From Bacteroidetes bacterium 37-13 (GTDB lineage: Bacteria > Bacteroidota > Bacteroidia > Chitinophagales > LD1), in NCBI GenBank assembly GCA_001897535.1, contig MKTC01000028.1:1-64000 (forward strand): a stretch of DNA of 64,000 bases, written 5' to 3'. The notes below the pieces were generated by a model. It saw nothing but the letters and a program-made list of their open reading frames with translations. It was not told the DNA's origin and made no database searches. Of this stretch, positions 18,798 to 27,500 are shown in pieces. The position numbers and the translations under genes are program-made. Each line of letters begins with the position of its first letter. The stretch's first letter is position 1.

Positions 18798-19815
18798 ATG
18801 TAAATTTTTGCTGTATGGAATGGTGTATTGTTGTATGCACCTTTCTACTTTTGCACAAGATGCCGGCCGGTATAAAATAATATCTTACAATGTAGAAAAT
18901 CTATTTGATACAGTTGCCAGCAACAAATACAGAGATAAAGATTTTACGCCTACCGGAAAGTTTGAGTGGAACACCCAACGCTATAAAGCCAAATTAAACA
19001 ATTTATCGAAAGTGGTTGATGCAGTTTGCGATAGCACACCACTACTGTTTCTTGGCGTGTGCGAAGTAGAGAATAAAAAAGTAGTAAAACATTGGTTGAA
19101 AAATCCCTTAATGGCAAAGCACCATTTAGGTTCTATCCATTTCAATTCCATGGATCCGCGCGGAATTAGTGTAGCACTTCTTTACAATAAAAAATTATTT
19201 ACGCCTAAAGTTAAAGAAGCAATTCACCCGCGTTTTGATTTGGATACAAGCTATAAGGCGCGAAATATTTTATACGTAAAAGGCAACTTTGGTAAAGAAG
19301 AAATTCATGTATTTTTAAACCATTGGAGTACACGAAAAGGTGGCGCAGAAAAAAGCGATTCACGCAGAGTAGAAACAGCAAAATTACTTAGAAAAAAAAT
19401 TGATGAAATACAGGCGGCAAATACCAATGCAAAGATTATAGTAATGGGCGATTTTAATGACCCACCATTTGCAAAAAGCATTTCGGAGGTTCTAAATGCA
19501 AAGCAAAGTGAATTGACATTAAAAGAGAATAGCCTATTCAACTTGATGAGTGAATCTGCTCTGCGTGGAAAATACACTTTCGATTTTGCAGGCGAGCAAG
19601 ATATGCTTGACCAAATAATTGTTTCAGAGAACTTCGTGAACAACAACTGCCGTTTGTGCATTGATAAAAAGCGCGGTTATGTTTTTCAACCGAAATGGTT
19701 GATGTATAAGAGCAGTAAATTTGGACCTATGCCGTTTAGAACTTATGAAGGTTTTAAATACGTTGGCGGCTTTAGCGATCACCTTCCGGTTTATTGCGAT
19801 TTAATTGTGAAATAG
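18778..19815 (+). CDS. Secreted endonuclease/exonuclease/phosphatase family protein
   Basis: I place the start at the ATG at 18778, inside the end of the SDR gene; an upstream TTG two codons earlier is less likely. The product, about 345 residues, starts with a signal peptide (KFLLYGMVYCCMHLSTFAQ). It then has the EEP-fold motifs: YNVENLFD (metal-binding Asn), GVCEVENK (Glu), FLNHWSTRKGG, VMGDFNDPP (catalytic Asp/Asn) and FSDHLPVYCD (Asp-His) at the end. The family hydrolyses phosphodiester bonds in DNA, RNA or lipids. Export suggests extracellular or periplasmic nucleic-acid scavenging, which is inference. All catalytic blocks look intact. Confidence 0.87.
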   Translation: MKQLSLKCKFLLYGMVYCCMHLSTFAQDAGRYKIISYNVENLFDTVASNKYRDKDFTPTGKFEWNTQRYKAKLNNLSKVVDAVCDSTPLLFLGVCEVENKKVVKHWLKNPLMAKHHLGSIHFNSMDPRGISVALLYNKKLFTPKVKEAIHPRFDLDTSYKARNILYVKGNFGKEEIHVFLNHWSTRKGGAEKSDSRRVETAKLLRKKIDEIQAANTNAKIIVMGDFNDPPFAKSISEVLNAKQSELTLKENSLFNLMSESALRGKYTFDFAGEQDMLDQIIVSENFVNNNCRLCIDKKRGYVFQPKWLMYKSSKFGPMPFRTYEGFKYVGGFSDHLPVYCDLIVK

Positions 19816-19834
19816 CCATTATTCCACACTTTGT

Positions 19835-22702
19835 TTAATGCGCTTCTAACCAATTTTTTCCTGTGCCAATTTCAACAATAATTGGCACACGGGTTTTAAT
19901 AGCATTCACCATTTTATCTTCAATTATTGGTTTCACAATTTCTAATTCATCGCGGTGTGTATCAAACACCAATTCATCGTGTACTTGCAAGGTCATTTTA
20001 GTGCGCAAATTTTGCTTTTGGAATTCACGATGAATATTTATCATGGCAATTTTAATTAAATCGGCAGCACTTCCTTGCACCGGAGCATTTATAGCTTCAC
20101 GCTCCGCAAAACCTCGCACAGTAAAGTTTCTGCTGTTTATATCTTTTAAAAAACGTTTTCTGCCCATGATGGTTTGTACATAACCGTGTTCTCGAGCGAA
20201 ATTTAAAGTACTATCCATGTAATTTTTTATACCCGGAAATTGCTTAAAATAGTTTTCAATTAACTCCGCAGCTTCTTTTCTTGCAATACCTAAACGTTGG
20301 CTTAAACCAAAAGCTGAAATGGCATAAATAATACCAAAGTTCACCATTTTGGCATTGCTGCGTTGTGCTTTGGTTACATCTTTCACATCAACGCCATAAA
20401 CTTTTGCAGCTGTAGCAGCATGAATATCCATACCATGGTCAAAAGCGCTAAGCATTGCTTCGTCTCCGCTAATTTCTGCCACTAACCGAAGTTCTATTTG
20501 CGAATAATCGGCACTCACAAAAATGTGTTCTTCATCGCGCGCAATAAATGCTTTGCGCACTTGCTGTCCACGCTCTGAGCGTATTGGTATATTTTGCAAG
20601 TTGGGCGAAACAGAACTCAGCCTTCCCGTTGCTGCAATCGTTTGGTTAAATGTTGTATGCACTCTTCCTGTTTTGGGGTGAACCAATTGCGGAAGCGCAT
20701 CTACATAAGTACTTTTTAGTTTTCCGATTTCGCGATAATTGAGTAAAACTTCGGCAATTGGGTGATGCTTTGTAAGTGCTTGTAACGCCTCTTCGTTGGT
20801 AGAAAGTTGTCCGGTAGAAGTTTTCTTTCCTTCAAAAGGAAGTTTCATTTCTTTATACAAAATATCGCCTAATTGCTTTGGCGAATCAATATTGAATTGC
20901 AGCCCTGCGTACTCATAAATTTTTGATTGCAATTGCACTAAATCTGCATTGAGTTCTTTGCTGTAATCATTCAAAAAATCGCTATCAATTTTCACGCCTT
21001 CGTGCTCCATATCTGCCAATACCGGCACTAATGGATGTTCAATTTCTTGAAGTACTTTTTCAACTTCCACTTGCTTTACCATTGGTGCTAAAACCTGCTT
21101 TAGTTGCAAAGTAATATCGGCATCTTCTGCTGCATATTCAGCAATTTCGTGTAAAGCTACATCTTGCATGCTGCCTTGTCTTTTGCCGCGTTTGCCAATC
21201 AATTCTTCAATGTGAACGGGAGTATAGCCCAAGTAAGTTTCGCTAAGGTAATCCATGCCGTGTTTCATATCCGGCTCCACGAGATAATGCGCCAACATGG
21301 TATCGTAAATTGGCTCTGCTACTTGCACGTCATATTTTCGCAATACGTGAAGATCGAATTTTACATTCTGCCCAATTTTTATTTTTGTAGCGCTTTCTAA
21401 TACCGTTTTAAAACGGTGAACTAATTGCTTTGCTTCCTCAAAATTTTTAGGACACGGAACATAAAAGGCTTCACCTGCTCTTATGCTAAAAGATAAACCA
21501 ACAATTTGCAGAGTGAAATAGTCGAGCGAAGAAGTTTCTGTATCGAAACAAAACTCATCGGCTTGCGAAAGTTTTTGAAGCAATTCTTCAATAGAAATAA
21601 AGGTTGTTCCTTCTTGCTTTAGTTCAAGATTATCTGTGGCTACAATGTAATTGTGTTCAGTGTTTTTAATATTTTTTCCTTTAACCTCCGGTTGTGCTTG
21701 AGTTTGTGTTTCAAATGCGGAAAATAAATCTACTTGAGTTCCTGTATTACTGCGCTGCGTAGGTATTTCAGTTTTTCCGGCAGTGTTGTTGTTTACAGAA
21801 AATTTTTCACCCAAAAGTTTTCTACCTAAAGTTCTAAATTCTAATTCGGTAAAGAGTGTAGAAATCGCTTCTGTATCTGGTTCATCTAAATGCAAATCTT
21901 CATCGGTTACATTAAGTGGCACATCTAAAATTATGGTTGCTAAATGTTTTGAGATTTTTCCTTGCTCTGCGTATTCCTTAATGTTTTCGCCAAGTTTGCC
22001 TTTAATGTTTGCGGCATTGGCGATAATGTTTTCCATTGAGCCGTATTCTTTAATCAGCTTTTTTGCGGTTTTTTCACCCACTCCCGGAATACCCGGAATG
22101 TTATCCACGCTATCGCCCCAAAGCCCTAAAATATCTATCACTTGCTCGGGATTATCAATTTCCCACTTTGCCAAAATTTCGTTTACACCAAGTATTTCAA
22201 TGTCGTTGCCTTGTCTGCCAGGCTTGTAAATTTTTATGTTTTCTTCTACTAATTGTGCGTAATCTTTATCGGGCGTAACCATGTAAACCAAATGTCCTTC
22301 GCGTGCTTTTTGTTTGGCAAGTGTTCCAATTATATCGTCAGCTTCGTAGCCCGGCACTTCCAAAATTGGAATTTTCATGGCGGCAATAATTTGCTTTATC
22401 CATGGAATGGAAAGTGCAATATCTTCCGGCATGGCTTGGCGGTTTGCCTTGTAAAATTCATACCCCACAGCGCGAGTAGTTTCCTCTTCATTACTATCGA
22501 AAACTACGGCAATGTGTGTAGGTTTTTCTTTTTGTATAAGTTCAATTAAAGTTTGTGTAAAACCTGAAATAGCGCTCACATTCATGCCTTTGCTATTGCG
22601 CAGCGGACTTTTGATAAAGGCAAAATATGCGCGATAAATAAGTGCAAAAGCATCAAGTAAAAATAATTTATTGTCTTTCCAATCGGTATTTGTAGCAGCC
22701 AT
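19835..22702 (-). CDS. polA: DNA polymerase I
   Basis: I chose the ATG at 22702, giving 955 residues (MAATNTDWKDNKLFLLDAFA). The open frame extends further upstream but that extension has no homology and overlaps the divergent gene. All three PolA activities look intact. The 5'-3' exonuclease has LLDAFALIYRAYFAF and acidic clusters in VTPDKDYAQLV. The proofreading domain has FDTETSSLD, IGQNVKFDLHVL and YAAEDADITL. The polymerase has motif A SADYSQIELRL, motif B AKMVNFGIIYAISAFGL and motif C LQVHDELVFD. It works in Okazaki fragment maturation and repair. The gene converges with the EEP nuclease gene (19 bp apart) and diverges from the AcpH-like gene. Confidence 0.97.
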   Translation of the reverse strand: MAATNTDWKDNKLFLLDAFALIYRAYFAFIKSPLRNSKGMNVSAISGFTQTLIELIQKEKPTHIAVVFDSNEEETTRAVGYEFYKANRQAMPEDIALSIPWIKQIIAAMKIPILEVPGYEADDIIGTLAKQKAREGHLVYMVTPDKDYAQLVEENIKIYKPGRQGNDIEILGVNEILAKWEIDNPEQVIDILGLWGDSVDNIPGIPGVGEKTAKKLIKEYGSMENIIANAANIKGKLGENIKEYAEQGKISKHLATIILDVPLNVTDEDLHLDEPDTEAISTLFTELEFRTLGRKLLGEKFSVNNNTAGKTEIPTQRSNTGTQVDLFSAFETQTQAQPEVKGKNIKNTEHNYIVATDNLELKQEGTTFISIEELLQKLSQADEFCFDTETSSLDYFTLQIVGLSFSIRAGEAFYVPCPKNFEEAKQLVHRFKTVLESATKIKIGQNVKFDLHVLRKYDVQVAEPIYDTMLAHYLVEPDMKHGMDYLSETYLGYTPVHIEELIGKRGKRQGSMQDVALHEIAEYAAEDADITLQLKQVLAPMVKQVEVEKVLQEIEHPLVPVLADMEHEGVKIDSDFLNDYSKELNADLVQLQSKIYEYAGLQFNIDSPKQLGDILYKEMKLPFEGKKTSTGQLSTNEEALQALTKHHPIAEVLLNYREIGKLKSTYVDALPQLVHPKTGRVHTTFNQTIAATGRLSSVSPNLQNIPIRSERGQQVRKAFIARDEEHIFVSADYSQIELRLVAEISGDEAMLSAFDHGMDIHAATAAKVYGVDVKDVTKAQRSNAKMVNFGIIYAISAFGLSQRLGIARKEAAELIENYFKQFPGIKNYMDSTLNFAREHGYVQTIMGRKRFLKDINSRNFTVRGFAEREAINAPVQGSAADLIKIAMINIHREFQKQNLRTKMTLQVHDELVFDTHRDELEIVKPIIEDKMVNAIKTRVPIIVEIGTGKNWLEAH

Positions 22703-22776
22703 GTGGCGAACATAGTTTATTTGATTTTTACCTTTTAGTATTTCGTTCTTTTGTTTTGTTTTGAAAGAAATTTCAA

Positions 22777-23430
22777 GTGCATTTTTTAGCTCATTTTCAT
22801 CTTCAAGATTCGGCTTCATCGGCAGCGCTTTATTTCGGTAATGCTTTGCCCGACTTACTACCCGGTTTTACTAAAATTTTTAATAAAAATTTAAGAATTT
22901 CTTCGCTTGAGTTAAATAAAAAAGAACGTGATATTCATCACGGAATTTTCACGCATTTTCAAGATGATAAATTGTTTCATTCCAATTTGACTTTTGAAAA
23001 TTTCTGCAAGGAACTCACTTCAATTTTGGCAGCAAAACAACCAGATAGAAATGCTTTGCGTCTGTCATTTATTGCACATCTTTTAGTTGAAATGCTTTTT
23101 GACCGTTGGCTGTGCGAAACAAATCCAACTTTGCCCGATAAATTTTATGCTATGCTTGAAAATGTGTGTATGAAAGATGTAGAGCAGTATTTTATGAAAC
23201 ATAAACTTCAAGATAAATTCAATTTGGTGGAGCAAAAAAGGCAGCGATTTTTAACGCATCGTTTTCTTTATGAATTAAATGAAAGTGAACACTTGGCTTT
23301 TGGTGTTGGGAAAATCTACGACCAAACTACGGGCAAAACCATAACAAATTCTGAACAGTTTCGTATAATTGATTCAACAAACGAATTTTATGCGCAAAAC
23401 CGAGAATGGAAAGCGCTTTTGATTAGATAA
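22777..23430 (+). CDS. Acyl carrier protein phosphodiesterase-like (AcpH family)
   Basis: The 217-residue protein starts at a GTG (22777) and opens MHFLAHFHLQ, the expected first motif of AcpH-type proteins. It continues with ALYFGNALPDLLPGF and the metal-binding ERDIHHGIFTHFQDD and FIAHLLVEMLFDRWL segments of the HD-like fold. AcpH removes phosphopantetheine from acyl carrier protein in the cytoplasm. Some Bacteroidota homologues are only distantly related, so the enzyme activity is probable rather than shown. It lies 3 bp upstream of the PorV/PorQ-like gene, so it may be the first gene of the T9SS transcript. Confidence 0.75.
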   Translation: MHFLAHFHLQDSASSAALYFGNALPDLLPGFTKIFNKNLRISSLELNKKERDIHHGIFTHFQDDKLFHSNLTFENFCKELTSILAAKQPDRNALRLSFIAHLLVEMLFDRWLCETNPTLPDKFYAMLENVCMKDVEQYFMKHKLQDKFNLVEQKRQRFLTHRFLYELNESEHLAFGVGKIYDQTTGKTITNSEQFRIIDSTNEFYAQNREWKALLIR

Positions 23431-23433
23431 AAT

Positions 23434-24531
23434 ATGCGTAAAAGAACCCTCAGTATCATCTTTTCGCTCGTGTGTGTTTTTGCTCAAGCTCAAGTGGTGC
23501 GAAAATACAGCAACGAGTTTTTGAATATTGGTGTTGGAGCCAGAGGCTTGGCGATGGGTGGCGCTCAGGCTGCTTCTGCAGATGATGTTTACAGTGTTTA
23601 TTACAATCCTGCCGGTTTAGCACGCATTGAAAATAATTTCCAATTAGGTGTGATGCACAACGAATATTTTGCAGGAATTGCGAAATGGGATTTTGGTGCT
23701 TTTGCTGTTCCTATCCAAGATAAAAAACGCACATTAGGTTTTTCGTTTTATCGCTTTGGTGTAGATAATATTCCAAACACTTTGTTTTTGGTTGGCCCCG
23801 ATGGAAGTATCAATTACAATAATATTCGCTCGTTTTCGGTTGCCGATTACGCCTTTATGTTTCACTATGCGCAAAAACTGCCGGTGAAAGGTTTAACCAT
23901 TGGCGGTAGTGCGAAAATTATTTACAGGCAAGTGGGTTCGTTTGCCAAAGCATTCGGTTTTGGCATTGATGTAGGCGTTCAATACCGTTGGAAAGGCTTG
24001 CAAGTTGGCTTAATGGCACGTGATATTTCTTCAACTTTTGCGGCTTGGGATTTCACTTTCACCGAAGAAGAAAAACGAGTATTGGTTCAAACAAATAATG
24101 CGCTTCCGAGCAGCACCACAGAGATTACAGTTCCCACCATTCACATTGGTGCGGCTTATAGTATTTCTATTAAAAACAAATTTTTTATTTTACCCGAAGT
24201 GAATTTCATTTTAAGTACCGATGGCAGAAGAAATGTGTTGGCACCGGGCAAACCAATAAGTATGGATATGAATGCAGGACTGGAATTGAATTTGTTTAAA
24301 ATAGGTTATATTAGGGCAGGTGTTACCAATTTGCAAAGAGTATATGCCGAAAATGGCAAGCAACATTTCACGGTTTCGCCAACTTTGGGTGTGGGCGTTC
24401 ACATTAAGGTGATTTCTTTAGATTATGCTTTAACCAATGTAACTACTTTAGATAAAAACTCTTCGGCAGGTACAGGGCTTTACTCCAATGTAATTTCATT
24501 AAGATTAGACATTAACAAGAAGAAGAAATAA
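23434..24531 (+). CDS. PorV/PorQ family outer-membrane beta-barrel protein (T9SS)
   Basis: This 365-residue protein has a signal peptide (RTLSIIFSLVCVFAQAQ) and the family signature GVGARGLAMGGAQAASADDV followed by YYNPAGLA. Alternating beta strands run to the C-terminus, as in the FadL-like barrels PorV and PorQ. In T9SS, PorV carries cargo to the sortase PorU, and PorQ assists another attachment step. It is directly upstream of the PorU-type sortase (4-bp gap), which supports the PorV-like role. I cannot separate PorV from PorQ by sequence alone. No later T9SS core genes are in the window. Confidence 0.82.
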   Translation: MRKRTLSIIFSLVCVFAQAQVVRKYSNEFLNIGVGARGLAMGGAQAASADDVYSVYYNPAGLARIENNFQLGVMHNEYFAGIAKWDFGAFAVPIQDKKRTLGFSFYRFGVDNIPNTLFLVGPDGSINYNNIRSFSVADYAFMFHYAQKLPVKGLTIGGSAKIIYRQVGSFAKAFGFGIDVGVQYRWKGLQVGLMARDISSTFAAWDFTFTEEEKRVLVQTNNALPSSTTEITVPTIHIGAAYSISIKNKFFILPEVNFILSTDGRRNVLAPGKPISMDMNAGLELNLFKIGYIRAGVTNLQRVYAENGKQHFTVSPTLGVGVHIKVISLDYALTNVTTLDKNSSAGTGLYSNVISLRLDINKKKK

Positions 24532-24535
24532 TGCT

Positions 24536-27500
24536 ATGAAAAAACTTGTTTGGATATTCTTTTTCTTTCTATCAACCGTTGCTGCAAAATTGCAAGCACA
24601 GCAGTATGGCAATGAATGGATAGATTATTCGCGCACACACTTTAAAATTAAAGTTTGGCAAGATGGTGTTTATCGTATTCCATACACAACTTTACAAGCT
24701 GCCATTCCAAGTATATCATCAATAAATCCGGCTAATTTGGTGCTGTTTAGAAATGGTGAACAAGTGCCAATTTATATTTCAAATAACACAACAATTGGCG
24801 CTGGTGATTACATCGAATTTTATGGTGAAAAGAACAGGGGCGAAGTAGATAGTAGCTTATATGTGCCGCAAGGTTCGCAGCCACATCCGTACTATAGTTT
24901 ATTTACGGATACAGCTACTTATTTTTTAACTACTTCTGCCACACAAGGCAATAGAAGATTAGAAGCTACCAACAATGATTTAAACAACTTACCTCCAAAA
25001 GAAACTTTCTTTATGCACACTGCTCGCATGGCGTTTGCCGATGGTTTTTTTGAAGGGAAAGTTTACTATGCCGGACAAGAAGAACTTTCTAAATCTACTT
25101 TTGAAGAAGGCGAAGGTTGGAGCAGCGGCTGGGTGAATAGTTCACCAACTGATATTGTTCAGAACATGGGCACTCCAACAATTTATACCGGACCGGGAAA
25201 TCCGGGTATTGCCAACTTTAAATTTTATCATTTAAGCCGAAGCAATACACCGCATATTCTCACAGTAAAAGTTGGTGGACAAGTAGTTTACAATATCAGC
25301 TATCCGGGTTGGAAGCAAAACCGCTTTGAACAGCAAATCTCTTTGGGATTACTTACCTCTGGTACAACGCCAGTTGCTTATCGTTTCAGCGATAATTCAC
25401 CCGGTTTAATGCAGAATCGAATCGAGTTGATTGAACTTACTTATCCGCGTCAATTTGATTTTAATAATAATCAGCTTTTTAAATTTTTTATTGATGCTTC
25501 CGGTGCTAAAAAGTACATGGAAATTTCAAATTTTAAAGACAATGGCTCAACGCCAATTTTGTATGATTTAACCAATGGTTTAAGAATTACTTCAACAGCG
25601 GGAAATGTAAAAATTGCATTGCCGCCTTCTTCAGTAAAAAGAACTTTATTGCTTGCAAGCGAAAGTGTAATTAATACAATTACTTCAATAACTCCGGTTG
25701 ATTTTGTGAATTATACCGCGTTGGCAAATCAGGGAAATTATGTAATTATTTCGCACCCTGCTTTAGGTGTAAATGATAACAATAGTCAAGTAGAGCAATA
25801 TCGCCAATATCGAGATATTAATGGCGGCTGGGGGGGAAAATATACCGCAGTAAAAGTAGATATTGAACAACTTTACGACCAATTTGCTTATGGCATTAGC
25901 AAGCATCCTTTAGCGATTAACAGCTTTATTCAATATGCAGTAAATAGTTGGAGTGCGAACAAAAAACCGCAGTATGTTTTATTGTTAGGCAAAGCGCGCG
26001 AATATCCAGATATGCGAGCAAGTAGCGCAACAGCAGCGCGCAATCAATGCTTAGTGCCAACTTTTGGTTTCCCGGGTTCAGATATTTTATTGGCTTGCCC
26101 GATTGGCACAAACACACCGAGCGTTGCCATTAGTAGAGTTGCTGCTCAATCGCAAGCGGATATAAAAGTGTATTTAGATAAATTAAAAACTTATGAAGGT
26201 TTGCAATCCCAATATGCTCCAGACCAAAATATTCCGGGTAAAGAATGGATGAAACATGTTCTACATTTTTCGGGCGGCACTACTTCGCAAGAGCAATCGC
26301 AGTTGTCAGGCTATGTGAATAGCTGGAAGCGAATAATTGAAGATACGCTCTATGGCGCAAAGGTTACTACATTCTCAAAAAATTCACCAACGCCAATAGA
26401 CCAAGCACAGCAGCAAGTTGTAAAAGGTATTATCAACCAAGGCATTTCATTGCTTACCTTTTTTGGGCACTCTTCAGCAAGTTTAGGTTTTGATGTAAGC
26501 ATTGATGAGCCTAATAATTACACGAACTATGATAAATATCCAATAATTATTTCTAACGGATGCTTGGTGGGCTTAATTCACAGTGCTTCGCGAAACTATA
26601 GCGAACGATTTGTGATTCCAAGAGCAGGCGAAGGCTACCAAGGAATGAATACCGGAGCCATTGCATTTATGGCAACCACCGGTTTATCTGTTTCGAGTGG
26701 GTTAAATGTTTTCACCAGCAGAGTTTACAATAATCTTGCAAAAATAAATTATACCAAGCCTTTTGGCGATGTGATAAAACAAACAATGATTGATGTTGAT
26801 GGGTGCTGCTCCGGAGATAATTTTAGCATGATGGTGGCGTATGAATTTACTTTGCATGGCGACCCTGCTCTCACACTAAATCAATATCCAAAACCTGATT
26901 ATGCAATTGATAATTCTTCGCTGTATTTTAATCCATCTACCATTACAGCGGCAGCAGATACTTTTGAAGCAAAACTTATTGTAACAAATTTGGGGAAAGC
27001 AATACCGAATACTATTCGCGCAACGATTTATCGCAGAGTTTACGACCCGCAAAATCCTTCAAACTTTATTGATTTAACTTACCATCAACCGCTTACAAAA
27101 TGCTACTACAAAGATACGGTAACATTTAAACTGCCTACTTTAGTTCCTTACGGAAACAGCTATATCGGCTATGGTGCAAATGGGTTTGGAGCATTCATAG
27201 AAAGCGAAGAAAAAGTAGATGAAATGGCTGAATTGAATAACCGTATTCCACTTGGAAGTATCGTTACAAATATTCAGAGTGATGATATTATTCCTATTTA
27301 TCCTTACGAGTTTGCTATTGTGCCTAAACAAGGTGTTACACTCAAAGCTTCAACCGTAAATCCTTTTGCGCCTTATCGCTCTTATCGTTTTGAAATTGAC
27401 ACAACAGAGCTTTTCAATTCATCAAAATTAGTTTCGGGCACTGTGGCACAAAAAGGCGGTGTGGTAAAGTTTACACCCGGCATCACTATGGAAGATAGTG

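Noticed and set aside
22703..22819. N-terminal extension of DNA polymerase I by 39 codons
   Set aside because: The extension has no resemblance to PolA and overlaps the divergent GTG-started AcpH-like gene. PolA homology starts right after the ATG at 22702.
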